Origin: Opitutaceae bacterium
GTDB taxonomy: Bacteria; Verrucomicrobiota; Verrucomicrobiia; Opitutales; Opitutaceae
DNA: 64,000 nucleotides
Reading direction: 5' to 3'
Assembly: GCA_003151495.1 (NCBI GenBank)
Contig: PLXR01000163.1
Span: 1-64,000, forward strand
Shown here: piece after piece, positions 16,814 through 26,114 of the stretch
Layout of the letters: each line of letters begins with the position of its first letter
Position numbering within the stretch: position 1 is the first letter of the stretch
Notes under the pieces: model-generated
What the model was told of the DNA's origin: nothing
The model's database searches: none
What the model saw: only the letters and a program-made list of their open reading frames with translations
Program-made: the position numbers and the translations under genes

Positions 16814-18144
16814 TGCAGTCCCAGCTTGTTCCGCTTCCGGTAGAGGGTCGCCGGGTCGATCCCGAGAGTCTGGGCGGCCTCGTCCAGGTTGCGGGAGGTG
16901 GCGAGGATCCGCCTTATGTGCTCGGCCTCCAGCTGGTCAAGGGTGACGCGGGCGCCGACCGAGGTCGCCTGCTGGCGCGGGACCCCGAACTCCTCGGGCA
17001 GGTCCGAGAGCTCGATCGTGGGGCCCGGGGCGAGGATGACCGCGCGCTCGATCACATTGCGCATCTCCCGGAGGTTCCCCGGCCACGGGTAGCCGGCAAA
17101 GGCTCCCATGACCGCAGGCGAGAAGTGGGTCTCGCCCTTGCCGGCCCGGGACGAGAAGTACCTGCGCGCCCCGTCTGCGAGGCGCTTCAGGTCCGCGGGC
17201 CGGTCCCTCAGGCCGGGAAGCGTCACCGCGATCACGTTCAGCCGGTAGAACAGGTCCTCCCGGAACCGCCCGGCCTTGACCTCCGCCGCCAGGTCCCGGT
17301 TGGTCGCCGCGATGACGCGGACGTCGGCCCTTCGCGGGAGGGCCTCCCCCACGCGCTCGTACTCGCGCTCCTGGAGTAGCCGAAGCAGCTTCGGCTGGAT
17401 CTCGGGCGGCATCTCCCCGATCTCGTCCAGGAAGAGGGTCCCGCCGTCCGCCGCCGCCACCTTGCCGGACGTCTCGGCCACGGCGCCCGTGAACGAGCCG
17501 CGCGCGTGCCCGAAGAGCTCGCTCTCAAAAAGCTCCCGGGAGAGGCTCGGGCAGTTCACCGTGACGAATGCCGACTCGCGGCGGGCGCTCCGCTTGTGGA
17601 TCTCGCGCGCGAGGATGCTCTTGCCCGTGCCGCTCGAGCCGAGGACCAGGATGTTCGCGTCGGTCTCGGCCGCCCTGAACGCGACCTGGATGGACCGGAC
17701 CATCGAGGGCTCCTCCGACTCCAGGTCCACGGGCGGCGCACCGGACGCCAGGTCGTTCTCGAGCGCCTGGACCCTGCGCTCGAGGGAATGCGCCTTTGAG
17801 ACCTTCGAGAGCACGGCCCGGATCTGGTCCGGGGTGAAGGGCTTCGGGATGAAGTCAAATGCCCCCCTGCGCATCGCCTCGACCGCCGTGGCGATGTTGG
17901 CGAACGCGGTGAAGAGGACCACCGCCGGCGCCGGCCGCAGCTTCACCATGCGGTTCAGCACCTCGAGGCCGTCGTCGGCGCCGAGCTTCAGGTCCACAAA
18001 GGCGACGTCGAAGCCCTCCTCCTCGGCCAACTTCATGGCCCTCGCGGCGTTCGGCGCCTCGACCGCCACGTGGCCCGCGGACTCGACCGCAATCCGCGTC
18101 GTCCTGCGTATCGAGGGCTCGTCGTCGACGATTAGTACGCGCAT
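16810..18144 (-). CDS. sigma-54-dependent response regulator (AlgB/NtrC-like)
   Basis: A 444-residue activator: receiver domain (1-120) with acceptor Asp51 in AFVDLKLG, AAA+ domain (about 140-370) with Walker A GSSGTGKS and Walker B GGTLFLDEIGEM, and a C-terminal Fis-type helix-turn-helix ending DPATLYRKRNKLGLH. The sigma-54 contact loop reads GSFTGA in place of GAFTGA, a known natural variant. Start ATG 18144 matches the receiver N-terminus. It is co-transcribed with the kinase. The TonB receptor gene lies upstream on the same strand. Confidence 0.93.
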   Translation of the reverse strand: MRVLIVDDEPSIRRTTRIAVESAGHVAVEAPNAARAMKLAEEEGFDVAFVDLKLGADDGLEVLNRMVKLRPAPAVVLFTAFANIATAVEAMRRGAFDFIPKPFTPDQIRAVLSKVSKAHSLERRVQALENDLASGAPPVDLESEEPSMVRSIQVAFRAAETDANILVLGSSGTGKSILAREIHKRSARRESAFVTVNCPSLSRELFESELFGHARGSFTGAVAETSGKVAAADGGTLFLDEIGEMPPEIQPKLLRLLQEREYERVGEALPRRADVRVIAATNRDLAAEVKAGRFREDLFYRLNVIAVTLPGLRDRPADLKRLADGARRYFSSRAGKGETHFSPAVMGAFAGYPWPGNLREMRNVIERAVILAPGPTIELSDLPEEFGVPRQQATSVGARVTLDQLEAEHIRRILATSRNLDEAAQTLGIDPATLYRKRNKLGLH

Positions 18145-18303
18145 GGATTCAAGCGCGGGAGTCTGGTCCCGCAACCGCCGCGGGCCAATGACAAATAAAT
18201 CCGCGGCTGGTTCCCCTCGGGGCGGCCCGCCGCGTCGCCGGGCCACCCCGCCGCCCCGGCCCGGACGGCCCGTATTCGGGCCGGCGGGCGCGGGCTGCGC
18301 CCG

Positions 18304-21216
18304 TCAGAACTTGTAGGAGACGTCCGCGAAGAACATGCGCCCTATGCCGCCGTCGTACTCGCTGATGTCCGACCGGGTGTTCTCCAGCTGGTAGGGCGCC
18401 TTCGGGGGAACCCGGTTGAAGGCGTTGTTCACCCCGAGGCGCACGGTCAGGCCGTCCGTCCAGTGGCTCAGGTGCGCCGAGGAGAGGTCGTAGGACACCG
18501 CGAAGTCCCACTGCGAATAGGAGGCCACCGGCAGGGGTGCGGCCTCGTTCGCCCCGCCCGAGCCGATGTCGGTCACCGTCGGGACAAACGTGAACGCCGC
18601 GAGGGCGTCAAAGCCCCTGTACCTCCACTTGAGGGACGTGTAGCTCCTGTAGCGCGGCGTCGTGCCGCCCTCGTCGAGGGCGGACGCGGCGACCTGGTCG
18701 ACGTGCCCGGCGTGCTGGTAGTAATTCTGCGAGGGGAGCACCTGGATCATGTAGCTGTCGTACACGGTGAGCGCCTCGTCGAACTCGAAGCGGCCGAACC
18801 GGCTCGTGGGGACGATGTAGGTTATCGCCGTGTCGTAGCCCTTGATGGCGAGCGAGCTCAGGTTGACGACGAAGTCCAGGATGTAGGTCGACGCAAGCGG
18901 CTTCGAGCTGATCTGCCCGGGCGTGTTTCCGTTCGGCCCGGGACCCGAGGGGCTCCCAAAGCGGACGAGCGCCGCGAACGGGGACGCGGCCCCGAGGTTC
19001 TCGACGCTCTGGACGATCGTGGTCTCGTCGACGGTGCCGACGATCTGGTGCTGGGTGGTGTCGAAGTAGTCGAAGCTCACGCTCAGGTTCGCGACCTCCT
19101 TGGGCGTGTAGGTGAACCCCACCTCCCACGTGCTCGCCTTGGACGGCTTGAGGTTGGGGTTCGAGCCGGTCACCGACTGCATCTGGACGTTGGTGTAGGT
19201 GGTCCCGTTCGCGCCCGTGTAGGTCAGCTCGCTCGAGGACCCCTGGGTCGTCGGCCCGTAGATCTGATACAGCGGCGGCGCGATGAACGACTTACCGGCG
19301 CTCGCCCGCAGGGTCAGCTCGTCGCTGAAGGGCTGGTACTTGAGGTCGACCTTCGGGACCTTCGACGACCCCACGTTGCCCGAGTAGGAGTCGAACCGCC
19401 CGGCGGCCCCGAGGTCCGCGGCATACACGCCCGGGAGGGGATGGCCCTTGTCCACGAGGGGTATCTCGACCTCCGCGTAGTACGAGGTGATCGTCCTGTT
19501 GGCGTTGAAGGGAAGGATCGTCGGCGAGTCGACCCACAGGTTGGCCGCCGTGTTGAGGTCGGGAATCGCGGTCAGGTTCTGGCGGCTGTACTCGATCCCC
19601 GCCGCGAACTTCACCTTTCCGGCAGGCAGGCTGAACAGGGCTCCGCGGAGAAGGGCGTCGAAGGTGTTGTTGGTGCTGACATAGTTGACGAACGCGGACC
19701 CGACGACTCCGTTCAGCGCCCCTGGGGCCTGGGAGAGGGCGAAGGGGTTGATCTGGCCGCTTGCGAACGCCGCGATCAGGTTGGTGGTGTCGAGGACGCC
19801 CGGGTTGGTGTAGTTGTCCACATAGCGGTTGAAGTTCGCGGCGGCCTCCCACGACCAGTCGGCGTCAATGTTGCCCCTCAGCCCGGCGACGCCCGTGAAG
19901 GACACGTCGTCGTTCTGGAAGAGCCGGGGGTTCTGGACAAAGCGGTTGTGGACCAGGGCGGAGTACCCCCCCGACCCGTCCGAGAATCCCTGGTCCAGGC
20001 TGGCCTGCGAAAGGGGGTTGGTCGGCGCGTCGACGGGGACCAGCTCCGTGCTCGCCGGCGGCGGATAGGACCCGAAATTCCCGAGGTCGGTGTTCTGCGT
20101 CGAGATGATCGGGAAGAGCGGCTGGGCATTGAGCCCCGACTCCGTGTTGACGTGCGAGTAGAGCACGTAGCCGAACGCCTCAAGGCTGTCCCCGTAGATC
20201 TTGTGGGAGACGTTCACCGTCGCGCTCTGGCGCTTCGTCGACTGGATCAGGTACTGCTTGGCCGCGAGGTTGAGGATCTGCTGGACGCTCGTGATCACCG
20301 ACTGGTTGTTGAAGCTGCCCAGGTCCTTGTAGACGCCCATGGCGACAAGCTGCTGGATCGTGTAGGTGCCGCCCCCGGGCGGGGCCTTGACGCCGGGTGC
20401 CAGCTGAAAGGCCTCGTCGTAGCTCGTGGTCAGCCCGTAGATCTCGAGGATACCCGGGACGTACGTGGTGGCGTAGAAGGGGTTCGTCTCCGGCCGCTGG
20501 TCCTGGAAGATCGGGTCGCTGTGGGTGTACTCGACCGAGGCGGTGATCGACGTGGTCCCGTTGCTCACCCCTCCGGTGAGGGACGCCGTCCTCTCCTTGT
20601 AATGGCCGGGAAGGTCGCTGAAGCCGTAGTGGGTGTTGGCCTCCCACCCGTTGAAATCCTTCTTCAGGATGATGTTGATCACCCCGCCGACGGCGTCGGC
20701 GCCGTAGATCGCCGAGGAGCCGTCGCTGAGGACCTCGATCCTGGAGATGGCCGCCAGGGGGATCGTGTTGAGGTCAACGAACTCATTGCCGTCCGAACCG
20801 TCGACCGGGTTGTAGGCCATGCGGCGGCCGTTGATCAGGACCAGGGTCGGAAGGTTGTGGAGGCTGACCTGTGAGCCGCCGTTGGTGGCGCCCGTGGAGG
20901 TCGTGGCGTTCTCGCCGCCGAGGCCGCTGATCGAGGGTGAAATCTTCCGCAGGACGTCCAGGACGTTGGTGTCCACGCCGCTGTTCTGGATGTCGCCCGG
21001 GGAGATCACGGCCACCGGGATCGAGAGGGCCTCGCCGGCGTTCTGGATGTTCGATCCGGTGACGACGAAGGACTCCATGACCTGGGGGGTCTTGTCGTCG
21101 GCCGGGGACGACGCGGTGGAGCCTGTGCCGGCCGCGGTCTGGGCCGACAGGGAGCATGCCGCGCAGATCCCCAGGAGGGCCGCCGGCACGGACTTGAGTT
21201 TCTTCAGTGTGTGCAT
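18304..21216 (-). CDS. TonB-dependent outer membrane receptor
   Basis: Outer membrane transporter driven by TonB. The 970-residue protein has a signal peptide (MHTLKKLKSVPAALLG, then cleavage near SLSAQ), a TonB-box-like stretch ESFVVTGSNIQ, a plug domain (about 45-170; INGRRMAYNP and DAVGGVINIILKK) and a long beta barrel ending in aromatic FADVSYKF. I chose ATG 21216 because it begins the signal peptide. Substrate cannot be read. No SusD-like gene is adjacent. Confidence 0.95.
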   Translation of the reverse strand: MHTLKKLKSVPAALLGICAACSLSAQTAAGTGSTASSPADDKTPQVMESFVVTGSNIQNAGEALSIPVAVISPGDIQNSGVDTNVLDVLRKISPSISGLGGENATTSTGATNGGSQVSLHNLPTLVLINGRRMAYNPVDGSDGNEFVDLNTIPLAAISRIEVLSDGSSAIYGADAVGGVINIILKKDFNGWEANTHYGFSDLPGHYKERTASLTGGVSNGTTSITASVEYTHSDPIFQDQRPETNPFYATTYVPGILEIYGLTTSYDEAFQLAPGVKAPPGGGTYTIQQLVAMGVYKDLGSFNNQSVITSVQQILNLAAKQYLIQSTKRQSATVNVSHKIYGDSLEAFGYVLYSHVNTESGLNAQPLFPIISTQNTDLGNFGSYPPPASTELVPVDAPTNPLSQASLDQGFSDGSGGYSALVHNRFVQNPRLFQNDDVSFTGVAGLRGNIDADWSWEAAANFNRYVDNYTNPGVLDTTNLIAAFASGQINPFALSQAPGALNGVVGSAFVNYVSTNNTFDALLRGALFSLPAGKVKFAAGIEYSRQNLTAIPDLNTAANLWVDSPTILPFNANRTITSYYAEVEIPLVDKGHPLPGVYAADLGAAGRFDSYSGNVGSSKVPKVDLKYQPFSDELTLRASAGKSFIAPPLYQIYGPTTQGSSSELTYTGANGTTYTNVQMQSVTGSNPNLKPSKASTWEVGFTYTPKEVANLSVSFDYFDTTQHQIVGTVDETTIVQSVENLGAASPFAALVRFGSPSGPGPNGNTPGQISSKPLASTYILDFVVNLSSLAIKGYDTAITYIVPTSRFGRFEFDEALTVYDSYMIQVLPSQNYYQHAGHVDQVAASALDEGGTTPRYRSYTSLKWRYRGFDALAAFTFVPTVTDIGSGGANEAAPLPVASYSQWDFAVSYDLSSAHLSHWTDGLTVRLGVNNAFNRVPPKAPYQLENTRSDISEYDGGIGRMFFADVSYKF

Positions 21217-21460
21217 GGTCTTGGTCAGGTTGGATTGCTTGAAGCCGCCCCGGTGACCGGAGCTGTGTTTGCTTGGCACAATCCAATGCGGGCAGCCGCG
21301 ATTCTCGCACACGCTTCTGCGACGAACCGTCGTCCAATTGCCGCGAATCGACGTCTTTTCGGGACAGAATGGGGTGGCCGGATTCACCCGCCGCGCAATC
21401 CCCGCCACCCATCGCTCCCGAGGGTCCGCTCGACGACGCGCGCTCGCGGCCCCAGGCCCA

Positions 21461-21552
21461 TAAAAAGCCAAGGCGGGGTCGCTTGCGCGACCCCGCCAGG
21501 TCCAGCTTCAACTAAGTGCTCTCGCGGGCTTTCGCCCACCGAGATGGCACAC
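21461..21552 (-). ncRNA. candidate minus-strand small RNA or attenuated leader
   Basis: Read on the minus strand, there is a hairpin capped by a GAAA tetraloop: CTCG-GT-GGGC-GAAA-GCCC-G-CGAG (21521-21543). It is extended outward by GTGC/GCAC pairing. About 23 bases further comes a strong terminator hairpin. No minus-strand protein gene lies upstream, because the adenylate kinase gene is divergent. The terminator must therefore end a non-coding transcript or a leader of the TonB receptor gene. I do not recognise the family. Confidence 0.4.
21472..21497 (-). terminator. intrinsic terminator upstream of the TonB receptor gene
   Basis: A perfect 11-bp stem GGCGGGGTCGC/GCGACCCCGCC with a 4-base loop. 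On the minus strand it is followed by TTGGC and then five U (A5 at 21462-21466). No U-tract exists on the plus strand, so it acts on minus-strand transcription about 255 bases before the TonB receptor start. Confidence 0.7.
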
Positions 21553-21636
21553 TAACATGACCGCATTCCCCCGGGTCGGTTCCCATAGAAAGCTTGCCAG
21601 CCGGGATCGCCCCTCTGAGCGTGCGGCAACCCAAAG

Positions 21637-22863
21637 ATGCCCCCAGACCCCGCCAAGACAGCGCCCGAAGCGGCCGAGGCGCCCGCAGCGCCCAGGATCA
21701 CGGATTTAGAGATCAAGGACGCCCAGCTGATCTTTAATGCCGTCTGGCAACGGCTTGAGGCCGAGGTCGGCAGGGAGCACCTGCGCTTCCCCAAGGAGAT
21801 CATCCTGCTCGGCGGCGCCCCGGGTGCCGGAAAGGGCACGAACACCCGGTTCATAGGCAAGGCCAGGGGGCTGACCTGCGGGCCGATCGTCGTCAGCACG
21901 CTCCTGGATTCCCCGGAGGCCCGCCGTTACAAGGACGCGGGCATCATGGTCGGGGACAGGGAGGTGATCGATCTCCTCTTCCACCGCCTCCTGATGCCCG
22001 AATACCGCGACGGCGTCATCCTCGACGGGTTCCCGAGGACAAAGGTCCAGGTGGAATGTCTCAAGCTCCTCGTGGACAAGATGCATGCGCTGCGCCGCGA
22101 GTTCTACAACACCCCGCTCAGCATCCACTTTCGCCAGCCCACGATCCACATCATGGTGCTCTTCGTGGACGAGGCGACGAGCGTCGCCCGCCAGGTGCGG
22201 CGCGGGATCGAGGTGCGCGCGCACAACAAGGAGGTCCGGCGGACAGGCATCGGGGTGATGCACGAGGAGAGGGCGACCGACTTCGACAAGGCCCTGGCGC
22301 AGCGGCGCTACAGCGTGTTCAAGGAGCAGACCTGGGACGCCCTCCAGGAGCTCAAGGAGATCTTCCACTACCACTTCGTAAACGCCCAGGGCACCCTGCC
22401 GGAGGTCGAGAAGAACATCCTCCACGAGCTCGAGTACCAAAGCACCCTTGAGCTGGACCCGAGGACGGTGGACCGCCTGCGGTCGATTCCCGTGGCGAGC
22501 GAGATCGTCGTCCACGCGAGGCAGGACCTCGTCAAGCGGCTCGACTCGTATGCGCTTGAGCACGAGGCGCTTTTCGGGGGCGTGGCGACCTTCGTGGAGC
22601 GGAAGATCATGCCCATCGTCATCAGGCACGCGATCTCGGGGACGGCCCTCGTCAACACGGAGGACCCGATGCTGGACGACCCGCGCGCGCTCGCCATGCT
22701 GATCGACATCTTCTCCGAGCGCGGCTACCACGCGATGGTCGACGTCCATCGCATCGAGATTCCCGAGACGGTCGACCTCCAGACCGGCGCCGTGAAGTGC
22801 CGGCTGAAGAAGGTCTACCGGATCCAGATCCGGTTCACCGGGTCCGAGATCCGGCGCGGCTGA
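21637..22863 (+). CDS. adenylate kinase-like nucleoside monophosphate kinase with extra C-terminal domain
   Basis: The first ~270 residues look like adenylate kinase: P-loop GGAPGAGKGT (59-68), the NMP-binding region, VILDGFPRT and an arginine-rich lid-like segment. The 408-residue length is about twice that of normal Adk. The C-terminal ~140 residues (from about 270) contain KIMPIVIRHAISGTALVNTED and a beta-rich end, a domain I cannot name. It probably phosphorylates AMP or a related nucleotide. It is divergent from the TonB receptor gene and convergent with the efflux operon. Confidence 0.75.
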   Translation: MPPDPAKTAPEAAEAPAAPRITDLEIKDAQLIFNAVWQRLEAEVGREHLRFPKEIILLGGAPGAGKGTNTRFIGKARGLTCGPIVVSTLLDSPEARRYKDAGIMVGDREVIDLLFHRLLMPEYRDGVILDGFPRTKVQVECLKLLVDKMHALRREFYNTPLSIHFRQPTIHIMVLFVDEATSVARQVRRGIEVRAHNKEVRRTGIGVMHEERATDFDKALAQRRYSVFKEQTWDALQELKEIFHYHFVNAQGTLPEVEKNILHELEYQSTLELDPRTVDRLRSIPVASEIVVHARQDLVKRLDSYALEHEALFGGVATFVERKIMPIVIRHAISGTALVNTEDPMLDDPRALAMLIDIFSERGYHAMVDVHRIEIPETVDLQTGAVKCRLKKVYRIQIRFTGSEIRRG

Positions 22864-22869
22864 AGGGCC

Positions 22870-24105
22870 CTACTCGAAGCGGAGGGCCTCGATCGGATCC
22901 AGCGAGGACGCCTTCCAGGCCGGATAGAGGCCAAAGGCGATCCCTATGACGGAGCACACGACAACCCCCGTGAGCGCCCATCCCCAGGGGAACACGATCG
23001 AGACGTTGAGGAACATCGCGAGCCCGTCTCCGGCAAAGGTCCCGAGCACGATCCCGAAGAGCCCCCCCGTCACGGAAAGGACCACGGATTCCACGAGGAA
23101 CTGGGTCAGGATGAGGATCTTTCGCGCGCCCACCGCCTTCCGGACCCCGATCTCCTTCGTCCGCTCCGTCACGCTGACGAGCATGATGTTCATGATCCCG
23201 ACGCCCGCGGCGAGGAGCGCTATGGCGCTGATGATGAACGCCCCCGCGCTGATCACGTCGGCGATCTTCGCGAATGCGGCGATCAGCGAGTCGTTGGAAT
23301 AGAGCTCGAAATCGTTGGCCTGCTCGGGCCGCAGGCCGCGGACAATCCTCATCGCCGAAATCCCCTGGTCCATCGTGATGTTGTAGGCGGCCTGGGACGA
23401 GGCCTGGGTGGTGATGTTCACCGAGTACCTCTGCGCGCCGAAGTCCATGAGGTAGCGGGAAACCGGGATCATGATGATGTCGTCCTCGCTCTGCCCGAAC
23501 ATCGTGCCCTTCGGCGCGAAGGTGCCGATCACGAGGTAGGTGCGCCCGTTGGCCTTGATCGTCTTTCCCAGGGGGCTCTCGGAGGGAAAGAGCTTCGTGA
23601 CGACGTCCTTTCCAAGGATGCAGACGGGCCTGACCATGTCGACGTCCCCTCCCGTGAAATTGCGCCCGGTGTCGATCGAGAACTGGTTGGCCATCAGGAA
23701 GTACTCGTTCGTCCCGCCAAAGGTGATCCCGGGGGTGGTCTTGTGCCCGTTGGCGGTCGCCTGCACCAGGCTCTCGTTGTTGAACACCTTGAAGCAGATC
23801 ACCTCGGTGGTGCCCTTCATGAGGTCGGCGTAGCGCTCGGCCTGCTCCAGGGAGATCTTCCGCCGCGCCATGATCTTCTCCCAGTCAGCCCCGCCGCCGG
23901 TGATGCCCGTGGGCCATTTTGCGAACTGGAAGGTGTTCGAGCCGAGGAAGCTCAGGCCCGTCTCGATCGAGCCGCGAAGCGCGGAAACCGCCGTCATGAC
24001 GCCGATGACCGAGAACACCCCGATGGTGATCCCGGACATCGTCAGGAATGAGCGGAGCTTGTTAACGCCCAGGGCCCCGAAGGCCATCCTCATGATCTCA
24101 CTCAT
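22870..24105 (-). CDS. MacB-like ABC transporter permease (second)
   Basis: A 411-residue permease: N-terminal membrane helix (about 18-40), a large periplasmic MacB_PCD domain (about 45-270) and three C-terminal helices forming an FtsX domain with RTKEIGVRKAVGA. Its ATG overlaps the end of the upstream permease gene by 8 bases, so the two are translated together. A heterodimer with that permease, driven by the shared ATPase, is likely. Substrate is unknown; MacAB systems export peptides, macrolides or lipoprotein-like molecules. Confidence 0.88.
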   Translation of the reverse strand: MSEIMRMAFGALGVNKLRSFLTMSGITIGVFSVIGVMTAVSALRGSIETGLSFLGSNTFQFAKWPTGITGGGADWEKIMARRKISLEQAERYADLMKGTTEVICFKVFNNESLVQATANGHKTTPGITFGGTNEYFLMANQFSIDTGRNFTGGDVDMVRPVCILGKDVVTKLFPSESPLGKTIKANGRTYLVIGTFAPKGTMFGQSEDDIIMIPVSRYLMDFGAQRYSVNITTQASSQAAYNITMDQGISAMRIVRGLRPEQANDFELYSNDSLIAAFAKIADVISAGAFIISAIALLAAGVGIMNIMLVSVTERTKEIGVRKAVGARKILILTQFLVESVVLSVTGGLFGIVLGTFAGDGLAMFLNVSIVFPWGWALTGVVVCSVIGIAFGLYPAWKASSLDPIEALRFE

Positions 24106-25351
24106 ACCGAAGGGCGACGACGGGGTCCAGGCGCGAGGCGCCGAGCGCGGGCACGAAGCCCGAGATGATGCCCGTCGCAATGGCGACCGTCATCGAGATG
24201 GCGACGAGGCTGACCGAGAATTCCAGCGGGAAATTGGGCATCGCCGTCTTGACCGCCATGCACATGCCGTACGTGACCCCGAGCCCCACCACCCCGCCGG
24301 CCGCGCAGATCGACACGGCCTCGATCAGGAACTGGAGCAGGATCGTCCTGCGCCGGGCGCCCAGCGCCTTGCGCGTGCCGATCTCCTTGGTGCGCTCCCT
24401 GACGCTGACGAAGGTGATGTTCATGATCCCTATGGCGCCCACGAAGAGCGACAGCCCCGTGATGAAGAGCCCGGCGAAGGCGATGCCCTGCTTGATGGGC
24501 TCGAGCTGCTTCTTGAACCCGTCGCCCCCGTTCAGCGAGAAGTTGTCGCGCTCGCCCGGCGCCAGGCCGCGAACGCGGCGCATCGCGCCGGTCAGCTCCT
24601 CGCGCGCCTCGTCGAGCTTGTTCTTGTCCTTCACCTTGACCTGGAGCTGCGTGTTGTCGTCGCGGATCCCGAAGTATTTACGGTAGGCCCCCAGGGGGAG
24701 CATCATCTGGTTGTCCATGCTGAACAGCCCGAGGAACGAGCCCTGCTTCACGAGCACGCCGACGACCGTGAAGGGCTGGCCCTGCACGATGACCTTCTGC
24801 CCGATGGACGAGCGGCCCGGGAACAGGGCCTGCGCCACATCGAACCCGAGGACGCACACCTGGCGGGCCGAGTCGCTCTCGGTCGCGCTGTAAAGCCGGC
24901 CCTCCTGGAAGTCCGCGACGAGGAATCGCGAGTAGTCCGCGTTGGCGCCGAAGGTGTAGACACCGTTCACGCTCTCGCCCCCGGCCTTGACCGAGGTCGA
25001 CCGGGCATCGGTGAAGACGCCGATCTCGAGCTGGGAATTGGCCGTGCCCGCGATGATGCGGTTGAGCGCGACCGCGTCCTCGGGCTTGAGCGGCGGCCGG
25101 TTGACGTAGTTCCACCAGTCCTCGACGTTCCCCCAGGGCCACTTCTGCACGTAGAGGACATCGTCCCCGAGCATCGCAAGGCTCTTGTTGAAGCCGATGT
25201 CGATGCCCCGGATGGCGGTTCCCATCAGCGTGACCGCCACGATGCCGATGATCACGCCGAGCGCGGTCAGCGCCGAGCGCATCTTGTTGGCGCGGACCTG
25301 CGCCATCGCGATGCGCACCGACTCGGTCAGTTCATAGAAGATTCGGTCCAT
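24098..25351 (-). CDS. MacB-like ABC transporter permease (first)
   Basis: A 417-residue permease with the same design as its neighbour: helix near 28-48, periplasmic domain, then three helices with VRERTKEIGTRKALGARR. The two permeases are clearly paralogous but divergent. It lies 15 bases after the ATPase gene and overlaps the second permease gene. Two separate permeases with one stand-alone ATPase differ from classical MacB, where ATPase and permease are fused. Confidence 0.88.
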   Translation of the reverse strand: MDRIFYELTESVRIAMAQVRANKMRSALTALGVIIGIVAVTLMGTAIRGIDIGFNKSLAMLGDDVLYVQKWPWGNVEDWWNYVNRPPLKPEDAVALNRIIAGTANSQLEIGVFTDARSTSVKAGGESVNGVYTFGANADYSRFLVADFQEGRLYSATESDSARQVCVLGFDVAQALFPGRSSIGQKVIVQGQPFTVVGVLVKQGSFLGLFSMDNQMMLPLGAYRKYFGIRDDNTQLQVKVKDKNKLDEAREELTGAMRRVRGLAPGERDNFSLNGGDGFKKQLEPIKQGIAFAGLFITGLSLFVGAIGIMNITFVSVRERTKEIGTRKALGARRRTILLQFLIEAVSICAAGGVVGLGVTYGMCMAVKTAMPNFPLEFSVSLVAISMTVAIATGIISGFVPALGASRLDPVVALRYE

Positions 25352-25366
25352 GGCCGGGGGGTTCCG

Positions 25367-26098
25367 TCAGTCGGCGGGCGCGTCGCTCTCGATGAGGCCG
25401 TCGCGCAGGCGGATGATCCGGCGGGCGTGGCGGGCGACGGATTCCTCGTGGGTCACGACGATCAGCGTGTTGCCCTTCTCGTAGAGGTCCTCGAACAGGG
25501 CCATGATCTCGACGCCGGTCTTCGAGTCCAGGTTCCCGGTGGGCTCGTCCGCGAGGATGATCGAGGGGCGGTTGACGAGGGCGCGGGCGATGGCGACGCG
25601 CTGGCGCTGCCCGCCGGAGAGCTCGTTCGGCCTGTGGTGGATGCGGTCGCCGAGGCCGACGCTCACGAGGGCGGCCGTGGCCCGCTCGTGGCGGTCGTGC
25701 GGGGAGATCCCCCCGTAGATGAGGGGCAGCTCCACGTTCCGGAGCGCGTCCGACCGCGCCAGCAGGTTGAATGTCTGGAACACGAACCCGATCTCGCGGT
25801 TTCGGATGTCGGCCAGCTCGTCGTCCACCATCGACGCCACATCCTGGCCGCTGAACTCGTACTTCCCCGCCGTGGGGGTGTCGAGGCAGCCGAGCATGTT
25901 CATCAGCGTCGACTTCCCGGAGCCCGACGGTCCCATGATCGCCAGGTACTCGTTTCGGCGGATCTCCAGCGAGACGCCCCGGAGGGCATGGATGGTCTCG
26001 TCGCCCATGTGGTAGAGCTTGGTCACGTTCTCAATGGATATGACCAGCGGCCCCACGGGGCGCAGGATTCGGGACTCGACGGGTGCCGGAGGCGACAT
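25367..26098 (-). CDS. ABC transporter ATP-binding protein (MacB/LolD type)
   Basis: A 243-residue ATPase with Walker [11 protein letters not shown]-loop FQTFNLL, signature [15 protein letters not shown], Walker [13 protein letters not shown] and switch VVTHEE. The motifs place it in the MacB/LolD group. I start at ATG 26098 (MSPPAPV); an in-frame TTG at 26104 adds two residues. It follows the MacA-like gene by 16 bases and energises the two permeases encoded downstream. Confidence 0.93.
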   Translation of the reverse strand: MSPPAPVESRILRPVGPLVISIENVTKLYHMGDETIHALRGVSLEIRRNEYLAIMGPSGSGKSTLMNMLGCLDTPTAGKYEFSGQDVASMVDDELADIRNREIGFVFQTFNLLARSDALRNVELPLIYGGISPHDRHERATAALVSVGLGDRIHHRPNELSGGQRQRVAIARALVNRPSIILADEPTGNLDSKTGVEIMALFEDLYEKGNTLIVVTHEESVARHARRIIRLRDGLIESDAPAD

Positions 26099-26114
26099 GT
26101 TCAAGGGAGGGCGC

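Larger units (their letters stand above)
21217..21636. other. divergent intergenic region between TonB receptor and adenylate kinase genes
   Basis: About 420 bases without a supported protein gene. The left part (21217-21460) should carry the TonB receptor promoter and leader. The right part holds the candidate small RNA and terminator listed separately. I looked for a cobalamin-type riboswitch and saw none of its conserved core. Confidence 0.6.

Noticed and set aside
18145-18200. Sigma-54 promoter upstream of the response regulator
   Set aside because: TTGG and TTGC elements exist, but the spacing between GG and GC is 12, not 10 bases.
21217-21460. Cobalamin or other known riboswitch before the TonB receptor
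   Set aside because: I could not find the conserved B12-box core or another recognised riboswitch pattern.
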